Assembly (NCBI RefSeq): GCF_017876775.1
Contig: NZ_JAGIOP010000001.1
Span: 1,488,001 to 1,552,000, forward strand
Length of the DNA stretch: 64,000 bases
Source of the DNA: Mycolicibacterium lutetiense
GTDB lineage: Bacteria > Actinomycetota > Actinomycetes > Mycobacteriales > Mycobacteriaceae
Reading direction: 5' to 3'
Below the pieces are notes generated by a model. It saw only the letters and a program-made list of their open reading frames with translations. It was not told where the DNA came from and ran no database searches. The stretch's first letter is position 1. Each line of letters begins with the position of its first letter. Shown piece by piece: positions 46,542-56,872 of the stretch. A program made the position numbers and the translations under genes.

Positions 46542-46855
46542 TTCGTCTCCTTGTGGGTCGCTTTGAGATGACGCTCCAGGGCGTCGAGGTGCTCGGACCA
46601 GTAGCGTCGGTACCGTTCGATCCACTCGTCGATCTGGACCAGGCCATCGGCGCGCAGCGCGTAGATCCGGCGCTGTGCGTCGGGTCGTACTTCGACCAGT
46701 CCGACTTCCCGCAGCACCCGTAGATGCCGCGACACGGTGGGCTGGGTCAGCTCCGGCAGGGTGGCCACCAACTCGCCGGCGGTGCGTTCACCATCGACGA
46801 GGGCGTCGAGCAGGGCCCGCCTGCTCGGTTCGGCGACTGCCTCGAACACATCCAT
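46538..46855 (-). CDS. ArsR-family transcription regulator
   Basis: About 105 residues, winged helix: VFEAVAEPSRRALLDALVDGE, then the recognition helix LTQPTVSRHLRVLREVGLV and wing VRPDAQRRIYAL. No CVC metal motif, so it probably senses an organic signal rather than a metal. Co-translated with the SRPBCC gene. A perfect palindrome lies 19 bases upstream. Confidence 0.92.
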   Translation of the reverse strand: MDVFEAVAEPSRRALLDALVDGERTAGELVATLPELTQPTVSRHLRVLREVGLVEVRPDAQRRIYALRADGLVQIDEWIERYRRYWSEHLDALERHLKATHKETK

Positions 46856-46873
46856 GCATCGAGTATTACACTA

Positions 46874-46887
46874 CGTCTATATAGACG
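46874..46887. promoter_or_regulatory. Probable ArsR operator palindrome
   Basis: CGTCTATATAGACG is a perfect 14-base palindrome in the AT-rich gap upstream of the ArsR gene. A related half site (GACGATATAG) follows at 46891. Position suggests autoregulation; use is inferred. Confidence 0.6.
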
Positions 46888-46997
46888 CAAGACGATATAG
46901 ATGCGGCGCGAGCCTTGCGGCCATGCCTCGTCGGACTAAAGTGGACGGGGGTCGGGTACTCGCTTTGAGCGATGACCGGAAATGGGGTGACATCCCT

Positions 46998-47222
46998 GTG
47001 AAGAATCTTGCGAAAATAACTGCCGGACTTGGTGCGGTGGCGGTGCCGATCGGGATCGCGACTGCCGGAGCCGGGTCGGCATCGGCCGATCCGGGGCTGT
47101 GTGTGAATGGCCCGTATGGCTACGCGCAGGCCTGCGTGGACGTTCCCGGCTGGTACAACGGCTGGTATGACGGACCGCGGTGGCGCGGTGGCTGGGACGA
47201 CGACCAGGGCGAGGACGATTAG
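46998..47222 (+). CDS. Small secreted protein
   Basis: About 74 residues from a GTG. Signal peptide VKNLAKITAGLGAVAVPIGI followed by a likely cleavage site after SASA. The mature part is short, rich in Gly, Trp, Tyr and Asp, with two Cys (GLCVNG, AQACVD) and an acidic end. Divergent from the ArsR gene. Function unknown. An earlier in-frame ATG at 46923 would hide the signal peptide, so I prefer the GTG. Confidence 0.65.
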   Translation: MKNLAKITAGLGAVAVPIGIATAGAGSASADPGLCVNGPYGYAQACVDVPGWYNGWYDGPRWRGGWDDDQGEDD

Positions 47223-47613
47223 CCGCAGGATCGGATCGCGGCGCGCAGCATGCGAAGCTGACCGATCTCGGCAGCGTTCTTCGTCAGCTCGACGTTCAAC
47301 CACAACGCCATGTCGGCCAGCGACCGGGCCAGTCGATCTCGGAGTGCGGCGCTGGGGGCCGGCCGTCGACGTGGGCCAGGGCGGTCGACCACCAGAGAAT
47401 CATGTGCCAGGTGAGCCAGCCGATGGTCGGCACCGGAATCGGGTCGGGCTCGATGTCAGCGAAGTCCGCCCACCACCGACCAGACGCGTCCTCGTGCACC
47501 GTCCACACCAGCCGGCCGGGCGCCCACAGGTGATCCTCGTCTGACAGCGCCGACAGGTGCAGGTCGGTCAGCGCCCAGGCCAGGTCGAACTGACGGCGCA
47601 GCTCGGCGATCAC
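47219..47613 (-). pseudogene. DinB-like protein gene with internal deletion
   Basis: The first part, from a GTG overlapping the thioesterase stop, reads LRRQFDLAWALTDLHLSALS and LTWHMILWWSTALAHVDGR, a normal DinB/DUF664-like start. Near 47330 the frame stops making sense and ends early (RWPTWRCG). The expected C-terminus, SLADMALWLNVELTKNAAEI then GQLRMLRAAIRSCG, is present in another frame down to a TAA at 47219. About 40 family residues between the two appear missing. Probably inactive. Confidence 0.65.
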
Positions 47614-48403
47614 GGCGCCCGCATCACCAGCAGGGTCTGCGCGGAGGTGCCGATAAACCCTTGACGGTCAAAGATTTCCGCCGTCGTCGCACCGATACCG
47701 TCCGGGCCGATCGAGCCGCGGGCGCGCACCGCGAAGTCCGAGCCCTCCGGAAGCCGGTGCAGATGCACCGAGGTGTCGGTGTTCATGAAGATGAACTTCT
47801 CCGGATCCAGCGCCGCGCCAATGCCATTGGCCGAATCCACCACCAACGCCAGGCGTTGCAGGCCCGTCGTCTCCTCATCGTCGACCACTGGAGTCAACGG
47901 GCTCATCCACGCCACCGCCGCCTCGCCGTCGGCGGTACGCTGCCGCCGCCACGACACACTCTCCAGGTAGCCCGGCGCACCTTCCCAGTTGTGAGCCACC
48001 TCGTCGGCCTCGCCCTCCACCAACGGTGAAAAGCGGTCGGTGACCACGTCACTGGTGTCGCTGGGGGCCAACAGCCACGCCGTCACCCGGGCCACTGCGC
48101 GCCAGCTGCCGTCGGGCCGGGCCGCCTCCATCTCCGAAGCGACCATCGAGATGCGTGACCCCGGCCGGTCCACCCAGGCCCGAACCCGCACCGGTGCAAC
48201 CGGAATGGCGCCCAGGATGTCGAGCGTCAACCGTCCCACCCGCAGGCCGGAGCCTGCGGTCAACTCCTCGATCGCCTTGGTCAGCAGTGCCAGCGGCGGC
48301 GAGCCGTGCTGAATCGCCGGATCCCAGTTACTGCGGGTGTCGGCGGTGGATTCGAACAACTGGTACTCGCCATCGGCACCGAGCCGACGGTAATGACACC
48401 CGA

Positions 48404-48407
<4 letters not shown>
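47610..48407 (-). CDS. Acyl-CoA thioesterase-like protein (hotdog fold)
   Basis: About 265 residues resembling TesB-like double-hotdog thioesterases: HGSPPLALLTKAIEEL in the first half, and DSANGIGAALDPEKFIFMNTDTSVHL with the acid residue region in the second. Substrate probably an acyl-CoA. Start and stop both overlap neighbours (ATGA with the RecB-like gene, GTGA with the DinB remnant), so all three were one operon. Confidence 0.82.
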
Positions 48408-50177
<1,770 letters not shown>

Positions 50178-50186
50178 CCTGACGGC

Positions 50187-50480
50187 TCAGTCGTCGCTGC
50201 GGTGTAGGCCCCGCCGGGTGGACAGCAGTTCCAGTTCGGGACGGCCTGCGACCATTCGTTCGGCGGCATCGAGCACCTCGACCACGTGGTGACGGTCGGC
50301 GGCGACGAGCGCGACGCCGATGCCGGCGCGGCGGTGCAGATCGTGGGTACCGGTTTCGGCCGCCGATACAGCGAGCTTGCGGTGTAGCTCGGCGATCACC
50401 GGCCGGATGACCGAGCGCTTCTGTTTGAGCGAGTGCACGTCACCGAGCAGCAGGTCGAACTCCAGCCAACCGATCCACAT
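50187..50480 (-). CDS. DUF503-family protein
   Basis: About 97 residues. MWIGWLEFDLLLGDVHSLKQ is the typical DUF503 opening, followed by RPVIAELHRKLAVSAAETG. Small ferredoxin-like fold protein often found near ribosome-binding factor genes in other bacteria; function unknown. It lies seven bases after lppK on the same strand. Confidence 0.85.
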   Translation of the reverse strand: MWIGWLEFDLLLGDVHSLKQKRSVIRPVIAELHRKLAVSAAETGTHDLHRRAGIGVALVAADRHHVVEVLDAAERMVAGRPELELLSTRRGLHRSDD

Positions 50481-50487
50481 ACCCGGG

Positions 50488-51036
50488 TCAGCGGGGCGGG
50501 GTCGGGGCGGGCGGCGTCGATGCTTCGGTGCCGGCACCCATCACCAGCAGTAGGTCGGCGGTGCGTCTGGTCAGCTGCCAGCCGTCGCCGTGCGGGGTGA
50601 ATTCCATCGGGAAGCTGAATTCGCGCGCCGAATCCTCACCGCCCGCGGTGACCTTGACGGTCGCCACCACGTTGGCCGGGTCGGTTTGCGAGAAGGCCAG
50701 ATCGGTGGCCTCGAAGATCATGGGGGTGAAGCCGTTGTCGGCCAGCGCGCGGCCGAACTTGTCCAGCGCCTCGGCGTCAGCGGCCGTGCCCTGTTCCACC
50801 AGGACGACCTTGTCGGCGCCGGGGACGTTGACGTCGGCCAGCCGGTCCAGCACGCCGGTCAGTGCTTCGGGGGCAGGCAGCGGCGCGGTGGGCAACGCCT
50901 CCGGCGCGGTCGTGGACAGCGCGCTGGTTCTCGGGTGCGACGTCGTGGCCGGTTGGTCGCCGCTACTGCACCCACAGACCCCAAGTGCCGCCACGATCGT
51001 GGCGGCACCCAGGACTGCGATACGGCTGCGGTTCAA
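50488..51036 (-). CDS. lppK: Lipoprotein LppK
   Basis: About 182 residues. Signal peptide with lipobox LGVCGC, a Ser/Thr/Ala/Pro-rich linker, then an MTB12-like domain (LTGVLDRLADVNVPGADKV, AREFSFPMEFTPHGDGWQLT). Predicted cell-surface lipoprotein. The adjacent upstream gene encodes a secreted protein with the same domain type. Confidence 0.86.
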   Translation of the reverse strand: MNRSRIAVLGAATIVAALGVCGCSSGDQPATTSHPRTSALSTTAPEALPTAPLPAPEALTGVLDRLADVNVPGADKVVLVEQGTAADAEALDKFGRALADNGFTPMIFEATDLAFSQTDPANVVATVKVTAGGEDSAREFSFPMEFTPHGDGWQLTRRTADLLLVMGAGTEASTPPAPTPPR

Positions 51037-51044
51037 TGACCTAC

Positions 51045-51548
51045 TCAGCCGACAGAGGACAGCAGGTTCAAGGCCGATCCCTTGGAGATCTGCCAGCCGG
51101 TGGGGCTCGGGCCCGCCACGAACTGGATGTTCTGGGTGGCGGTGCCGCCGGTGTTCGAGGTCGCGGTGACGTCGGCGTACGCCACGCCGCCCTGGTCCTC
51201 GATGTTCGCGATGTCGAAGCTCAGCGGGAACTTCCCTTCCGCGGCGGCCTTGCTGTACGCGCGGTCCGCGGCGATGCTCTCGATACGACCGATGCCACCC
51301 TGGATGTAGGGGGCCTTGCTGCTGAAAGAGCCGCCACTGGCGAGCGCCTGCAGGGTCTGCACCAGCGGCGACGCCAGCTCCGGTGCCGGGGTGGCCGGCA
51401 GCGGCGCGCCGAACACGACCGGCTGGATCGCCGGGGTGGCCGACATGCCGCTGGATGCAATAGAAGTCACACCCGCCGCTGCTCCGCCCACCACGGCGGC
51501 GGCAGCAGCTGCGGTGATAAAGCCGGTAACGAGGGTTTTCGAGGCCAC
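51045..51548 (-). CDS. MTB12/CFP-2-like secreted antigen
   Basis: About 167 residues. Alanine-rich signal peptide (FITAAAAAAVVGGAAAGV), then a domain with QTLQALASGGSFSSKAPYIQ, FPLSFDIANIEDQGG and GWQISKGSALNLLSSV. This pattern is that of the low-molecular-weight antigen MTB12 family. No lipobox, so it is secreted. Eight bases before lppK, forming a pair with it; divergent from mpa. Confidence 0.85.
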   Translation of the reverse strand: MASKTLVTGFITAAAAAAVVGGAAAGVTSIASSGMSATPAIQPVVFGAPLPATPAPELASPLVQTLQALASGGSFSSKAPYIQGGIGRIESIAADRAYSKAAAEGKFPLSFDIANIEDQGGVAYADVTATSNTGGTATQNIQFVAGPSPTGWQISKGSALNLLSSVG

Positions 51549-51693
51549 GACTGTCCTTTCGATCGGACCAATTGAATTAAGAGGCTAACAGTGGTGCTGG
51601 TGTGTCTCGTTCCTAGAGCGCACACAATGGCTGAATCGCCGGTAGCGTTGAAGTTGTTACTGCACCAACTTACGGTGCGGGAGGGAGCGCAAT

Positions 51694-53535
51694 ATGAGTG
51701 AGTCGGAGCGTTCGGACGGCCATGCCGAGAGTTTCTCGGCCGGCCAGTCGCAACCCATGTCCAGCGATGAGGCCGCCGAGCTGGAATCGCTGCGTCGTGA
51801 GGCTGCGGTTCTGCGTGAGCAACTGGAAAATGCGGTAGGGCCCCAGAGCGGATTGCGTAGTGCCCGTGACGTCCACCAGCTTGAGGCGCGCATCGACTCG
51901 CTCGCGTCGCGTAACGCGAAGCTCATGGACACCCTCAAAGAGGCCCGTCAGCAGCTGCTCGCCCTGCGCGAGGAGGTGGACCGGCTGGGCCAGCCGCCCA
52001 GCGGCTACGGCGTGCTGCTCGGCACCCACGAGGACGACACCGTCGACGTGTTCACCTCGGGACGCAAGATGCGGCTCACCTGCTCGCCGAACATCGAGAC
52101 CGCCTCGCTCAAGCAGGGCCAGACCGTGCGGCTCAACGAGGCACTCACCGTGGTCGAGGCCGGCCACTTCGAGGCCGTCGGCGAGATCAGCACGTTGCGG
52201 GAAATCCTGGCCGACGGCCACCGTGCGCTCGTCGTCGGGCATGCCGATGAGGAACGCATCGTCTGGCTGGCCGAGCCCCTGATCGCCGCCGAGGATCTGC
52301 CCGAGGATTCCGAGGCCGCATTCGACGACGACCGGCCGCGCAAACTGCGCCCCGGCGATTCCCTGCTGGTCGACACCAAGGCCGGATATGCCTTCGAGCG
52401 CATCCCCAAGGCCGAGGTCGAGGACTTGGTGCTCGAAGAGGTGCCCGACGTCAGCTACAACGACATCGGTGGACTGGGCCGGCAGATCGAGCAGATCCGC
52501 GATGCCGTGGAGCTGCCCTTCCTGCACAAGGAGCTCTACCGCGAGTACTCGCTGCGGCCGCCCAAGGGTGTGCTGCTCTATGGCCCGCCCGGTTGCGGTA
52601 AGACCCTGATCGCCAAGGCCGTGGCGAACTCGCTGGCCAAGAAGATGGCCGAGGTTCGTGGCGACGACGCCCGCGAGGCGAAGAGCTACTTCCTCAACAT
52701 CAAGGGTCCCGAGCTGCTGAACAAGTTCGTCGGTGAGACCGAGCGTCACATCCGGCTGATCTTCCAGCGCGCCCGCGAGAAGGCCTCTGAGGGCACCCCG
52801 GTGATCGTCTTCTTCGACGAGATGGACTCGATCTTCCGCACCCGCGGTACCGGAGTCAGCTCCGATGTCGAGACAACCGTTGTGCCGCAGCTGCTTTCGG
52901 AGATCGACGGCGTGGAGGGGCTGGAGAACGTCATCGTGATCGGCGCCTCCAACCGCGAGGACATGATCGATCCGGCGATCCTGCGACCCGGCCGCCTGGA
53001 CGTCAAGATCAAGATCGAGCGGCCCGATGCCGAGTCGGCACAGGACATCTTCTCCAAGTACCTGACCGAGCAACTCCCGGTGCACGAGGACGATCTCAGC
53101 GAGTTCGGCGGCGACCGGACTCTGACGATCAAGACCATGATCGAGAAGGTCGTGGACCGGATGTACGCCGAGATCGACGACAACAGGTTCCTGGAGGTCA
53201 CCTACGCCAACGGTGACAAGGAAGTCATGTACTTCAAGGACTTCAACTCTGGCGCCATGATCCAGAACGTCGTCGACCGGGCCAAGAAGAACGCGATCAA
53301 GGCAGTGCTGGAGACCGGGCAGAGGGGTCTGCGCATCCAGCACCTGCTCGACTCGATCGTCGATGAGTTCGCCGAGAACGAGGACCTGCCCAACACCACC
53401 AATCCCGATGACTGGGCCCGGATCTCGGGCAAGAAGGGTGAGCGGATCGTCTACATCCGCACGCTCGTCACCGGCAAGAGCTCGAGTGCGAGCCGGGCCA
53501 TTGATACCGAGTCGAACCTGGGGCAGTACCTGTAG
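51694..53535 (+). CDS. mpa: Proteasomal AAA ATPase Mpa/ARC
   Basis: About 613 residues. An N-terminal coiled coil (residues 25-100) recognises Pup, then tandem OB domains, then one AAA module with Walker A GPPGCGKT (297-304), Walker [13 protein letters not shown] and sensor region GASNRE. The C-terminal GQYL docks into the 20S core and opens its gate. It unfolds pupylated proteins into the PrcBA chamber. GGGAGG lies just before the ATG. Confidence 0.97.
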   Translation: MSESERSDGHAESFSAGQSQPMSSDEAAELESLRREAAVLREQLENAVGPQSGLRSARDVHQLEARIDSLASRNAKLMDTLKEARQQLLALREEVDRLGQPPSGYGVLLGTHEDDTVDVFTSGRKMRLTCSPNIETASLKQGQTVRLNEALTVVEAGHFEAVGEISTLREILADGHRALVVGHADEERIVWLAEPLIAAEDLPEDSEAAFDDDRPRKLRPGDSLLVDTKAGYAFERIPKAEVEDLVLEEVPDVSYNDIGGLGRQIEQIRDAVELPFLHKELYREYSLRPPKGVLLYGPPGCGKTLIAKAVANSLAKKMAEVRGDDAREAKSYFLNIKGPELLNKFVGETERHIRLIFQRAREKASEGTPVIVFFDEMDSIFRTRGTGVSSDVETTVVPQLLSEIDGVEGLENVIVIGASNREDMIDPAILRPGRLDVKIKIERPDAESAQDIFSKYLTEQLPVHEDDLSEFGGDRTLTIKTMIEKVVDRMYAEIDDNRFLEVTYANGDKEVMYFKDFNSGAMIQNVVDRAKKNAIKAVLETGQRGLRIQHLLDSIVDEFAENEDLPNTTNPDDWARISGKKGERIVYIRTLVTGKSSSASRAIDTESNLGQYL

Positions 53536-53594
53536 TCGGGATCGGCTGGTCGTAATCGGCCCCACCAGGTCGGCGTCGGTGGCAGCATGGTGCT

Positions 53595-54092
53595 GTGACC
53601 ACACCGGCGCTGTCCTGGGACGTGGTGGCCGTCGACAAACCCGACGACCTCAACGTCGTCATCGGGCAGGCGCACTTCATCAAGACAGTGGACGATCTGC
53701 ACGAGGCCTTGGTGGGTGTCAGCCCGTCGTTGCGGTTCGGGCTGGCATTCTGCGAGGCATCCGGTCCACGGCTGGTGCGCCGCAGCGGTAATGATCCCGA
53801 TCTGGTCGAGTTGGCGGTGCGCAACGCGCTGGCCATTGCCGCCGGGCACACGTTCGTGATCTTCCTGCGGGAGGGGTTCCCGGTGAACGTCCTCAACCCG
53901 ATCAAGGCGGTTCCGGAGGTCTGCTCGCTCTTTTGCGCCACTGCCAATCCGGTCGATGTCCTGGTGGCCGTCACCCCGCGCGGTCGCGGCATCGCGGGCG
54001 TGATCGACGGGGAGCCGCCGCTGGGCGTCGAATCTGACGGCGACGTAGCAGCCCGACGGGATCTGTTGCGCGCGATCGGCTACAAGCTCTGA
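53595..54092 (+). CDS. Adenosine-specific kinase-like (DUF355) protein
   Basis: About 165 residues from a GTG. WDVVAVDKPDDLNVVIGQAHFIKTV, FGLAFCEASGPRLVRRSGND and IFLREGFPVNVLNPIKAV match the AdoS-kinase family known from archaea and scattered bacteria. Members bind adenosine or AMP; kinase activity here is unproven. It follows mpa by 59 bases on the same strand. Confidence 0.85.
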   Translation: MTTPALSWDVVAVDKPDDLNVVIGQAHFIKTVDDLHEALVGVSPSLRFGLAFCEASGPRLVRRSGNDPDLVELAVRNALAIAAGHTFVIFLREGFPVNVLNPIKAVPEVCSLFCATANPVDVLVAVTPRGRGIAGVIDGEPPLGVESDGDVAARRDLLRAIGYKL

Positions 54093-54096
54093 CGGG

Positions 54097-55245
54097 TCAG
54101 GATTCAGCCGTCCGGGTGCGGTAACGGTCGCGCGCCACCAACGTGAGCCGTAGATCGTCGAGCAGTGGGTCGAGGAACCGGGTGCGCTGCTCGGCGTCGG
54201 ACACTGCCCGGGCGCTGAGGTACATGAACGTCAATGCCGCCAGGAACATGGTGGTCTGGATCAGAGCTTCGGGTACGGGGAACGTCATTCCCAGCAGCTG
54301 GCCGTCGGGTGATCCGTTGTGGGTCCAGGCGGCCAGGAGTTCGGGACTGAGCACGATCAATCCCAGTACGAAGAAGATCAGCGCGGTCACGACCGCGACG
54401 GTGAGCACCTGGACGATCTGCGAGAGCACGAGTGCAAACACCACATTGAGCCGTTCCGGCTTCGACAGGCCTACCCGCCGCGGCCGGTCGGGCATGTCGG
54501 CGAACGGCGTGCCCGCCAGCCGCCGGGCGTCCTCGGGTTCCTTGGCGTCGGGCCGCAGAATAGGCCGCACCCGCTCCAGCGTGCTGGACACGAGGAACAC
54601 CGTGGCGACCGCGAACAGGAAGAGCAGAGCCAGCCAGAGTCGGGCCCGGCTCAGCGTGGACGCCATCAACCAGACGTAGGTGTTGAAGAACACCAGCACG
54701 GTCAGGAGTACCACGGGCAGCGCCCGGACGAACAGGCTGCCGACCGATGTGAGGTTCGAGATCGTCACCTGCGCGGCGAAACTCAGGATCGATCCGATTC
54801 CCGTTGCGGTGCAAACCAATACAGCTGCAATGACCGACAGTTCGATGATCAGGTTCACGCCTTCCCGTGCGGTCAGTCCGCCGCAGAATCCGCTCGCCAC
54901 GATCATCAGGCAGGCCACCGTCGACGCCGCGGTAGCCGCCCGCAGGGTCGGGAGTAGGGACACCGCCCACCCGACCAGGGCGGCGGCCGGGAGCACCAGC
55001 AGCAGGACCGCCAGCACGAACCACTCGGTACGGGTCGGGGTGCCGTCGATGTCGATGGTGTGCTTGCCGGTCAGGGTGACCACCAGCACCGAACTCAGCA
55101 TCACCCACGCGTAGGCGGCAAGGGCCGGCGCCGACCGCGCCCATACCGACCGGACCAGCGCCCCCGGCCGCAACACCGCGGGCAGCCCGTTGGCCAGGAA
55201 CCAGCGCTCGGCCTCGATGCGATCAGGGAGTCGCGAACTCGCCAC
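54097..55245 (-). CDS. Integral membrane protein (Rv2113-like)
   Basis: About 382 residues with about nine hydrophobic segments in an N-terminal group (LAAYAWVMLSSVLVVTL and on) and a C-terminal pair around LTVAVVTALIFFVLGLIVL. The C-terminus ends in a soluble helix (FLDPLLDDLRLTLVARDRYR). No transporter or enzyme motif is recognised. Same relative place as Rv2113, between mpa and dop. Confidence 0.8.
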   Translation of the reverse strand: MASSRLPDRIEAERWFLANGLPAVLRPGALVRSVWARSAPALAAYAWVMLSSVLVVTLTGKHTIDIDGTPTRTEWFVLAVLLLVLPAAALVGWAVSLLPTLRAATAASTVACLMIVASGFCGGLTAREGVNLIIELSVIAAVLVCTATGIGSILSFAAQVTISNLTSVGSLFVRALPVVLLTVLVFFNTYVWLMASTLSRARLWLALLFLFAVATVFLVSSTLERVRPILRPDAKEPEDARRLAGTPFADMPDRPRRVGLSKPERLNVVFALVLSQIVQVLTVAVVTALIFFVLGLIVLSPELLAAWTHNGSPDGQLLGMTFPVPEALIQTTMFLAALTFMYLSARAVSDAEQRTRFLDPLLDDLRLTLVARDRYRTRTAES

Positions 55246-55377
55246 GGTTACTCACCGCCACAACCGGGATAGTGGTCATTGCGACTACTGCACCAAGCAA
55301 TCACCGGTTCGGCAAGCACCCGGGTGGTGACCGGTGCAACGTGTCGCGGCGCACTGCGGGGGGCTGCGCCGACGGCC

Positions 55378-55767
55378 TCAGCGTCGCTCGAGCTCGAGAT
55401 AGGCGTCACGCCCGGCCAGGCTGACCGCGACATCGGCGATCAGCGGGTCGAAGAGCCTCTCGCGGTACAACGGATCGACGCTCGTGCTCATGGTGAAGTA
55501 AAGGCCGGAGAGCACCGCCACGAACAACGACATGTGCACCACTGTCTGGGGAATCGGGATCGCGATGCCGAACCAGGTTCCGGCGCAGGGCGGGGCGCCG
55601 GTCTGGCAGGCCGCCTCTGCCGACCACAGCACGATGACGTCGTCAGGGATGGCAATGATGCCCAACGCCAGGAAGAACGCGAACAGCCCGGTGGTGAACA
55701 ACACCACCTGGATCGCCTGGGATACCACCATCACCGCCACACGCCGCATGTCGGCCACGGCGGTCAT
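55378..55767 (-). CDS. Short paralogue of the adjacent membrane protein's C-terminus
   Basis: About 129 residues. VVSQAIQVVLFTTGLFAFFL, then HMSLFVAVLSGLYFTMSTSV and ERLFDPLIADVAVSLAGRDA align by eye with the last third of the 382-residue membrane protein next door (VLSQIVQVLTVAVVTALIFF; FLDPLLDDLRLTLVARDRYR). It has its own ATG and two or three membrane segments. It is either a partial tandem duplicate that has become a separate gene, or a 5'-truncated relic. Confidence 0.65.
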   Translation of the reverse strand: MTAVADMRRVAVMVVSQAIQVVLFTTGLFAFFLALGIIAIPDDVIVLWSAEAACQTGAPPCAGTWFGIAIPIPQTVVHMSLFVAVLSGLYFTMSTSVDPLYRERLFDPLIADVAVSLAGRDAYLELERR

Positions 55768-56278
55768 TGTGCTCGATCTCGACGTAGCTGAGGTGATTTC
55801 GGACCGGCTGACGTGTCGCTACGGATCGCGTGGTGTTGCCCGTGCTGCCACGTGGCGGCCAACCCAGAGACAACGGCTGCGGGGCGAACCTCCGAGCCTA
55901 TTCGACTCGAAAATACACTGGGGCGACACCGGCAATTATTAAATTTCGATTGGAATTTCTCACCCGGATTATTCGTTGCGGGTCTTTCCCGGGATGTGCT
56001 CGGTTCGATTGTTCGGGTGACCAGGCGAGGAGTGCGGACGACACGCCGAGGCGGTACCGCTGCACCAATGTAACGATTGGATAACGACGCAAATTCCTTT
56101 CTGAGATTGAAGAATGGTGAAGTTAGTGCAGGTCAACAGCTATCTCTGTGAACGGATCTGCGCGCCTGGGGCGGTAGCGGCGCTTGATCCCGACAGGGCG
56201 GTGTGCTTACGTCGAGGCACCGATGACATGAAACTGACGATGATCGCTGAGAAGTTCGGTGGTGACTTTTAACTCGAT
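55768..56278. other. Intergenic region upstream of ectA
   Basis: About 510 bases, partly AT-rich (55930-55990), with no convincing gene. It should contain the ectABCD promoter. A GlnR-like box lies at 56070-56085. A weak inverted repeat AAATT/AATTT occurs near 55940. Confidence 0.5.
56070..56085 (+). promoter_or_regulatory. GlnR-like box upstream of ectA
   Basis: GTAACGATTGGATAAC has two TAAC half sites with AC-n9-AC spacing, a good match to the actinobacterial GlnR pattern. It is about 195 bases before ectA. Direct GlnR control of ectABCD is known in Streptomyces; use here is inferred. Confidence 0.45.
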
Positions 56279-56824
56279 ATGCGTGTTTTAGAAAGCGTTC
56301 CCGGGCGCCATTCCCGGGAAGAATTCCTGCGCCAACCACGGGGTACCGATGCGATTGGCATCCGTGACCTCGCGGAAGCTACCGGGGTGCTGGATGTGAA
56401 TTCCACTTACGCCTATCTGCTGCTGGCAACCGATTTTGCTGCCACGTCAATCGTGGCTGAACGTGACGGTGACCTGCACGGATTCATCACTGGTTACCAC
56501 CCGCCGCCGCGACCGGATGTCCTGTTCGTGTGGCAGGTCGCCGTGGCGCCGTCGGCGCAGGGCGGGGGACTGGCCAGCACGATGCTCGACGCGCTCGTAC
56601 ACCGGGTGCGGTCGCAGCGCGACGGAGGTCCGATCACCGTGGAGGCCACGGTCGCTCCGGGCAACACCGCATCGCGCGCATTCTTCGGTGCCTTCGCGCG
56701 CCGTCACGGCGTCGCGCTTGTCGAAGACCCGCACTTCGGGTGTGACCTGCTGGATGCAGGCGGAGCACACGAGGATGAGCCGATCCTGCGGATGGGGCCG
56801 ATCGCCACACCGCTTTCTCGCTGA
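56279..56824 (+). CDS. ectA: L-2,4-diaminobutyrate acetyltransferase
   Basis: About 181 residues, GNAT fold. It acetylates diaminobutyrate at the gamma nitrogen with acetyl-CoA. Family parts: NSTYAYLLLATDFAATSIVA, FITGYHPPPRPDVLFVWQVA (EctA hallmark), acetyl-CoA loop VAPSAQGGGLA and TVEATVAPGNTASRAFF. First gene of ectABCD. Confidence 0.94.
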   Translation: MRVLESVPGRHSREEFLRQPRGTDAIGIRDLAEATGVLDVNSTYAYLLLATDFAATSIVAERDGDLHGFITGYHPPPRPDVLFVWQVAVAPSAQGGGLASTMLDALVHRVRSQRDGGPITVEATVAPGNTASRAFFGAFARRHGVALVEDPHFGCDLLDAGGAHEDEPILRMGPIATPLSR

Positions 56825-56872
56825 AATCAGTTATCTGATAACCATTTTGATCCACATTGGAAGGATTTTCCC

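Noticed and set aside
51670..53604. Long minus-strand open frame opposite mpa
   Set aside because: Antisense frame produced by high GC at third positions; no motif and no ribosome site.
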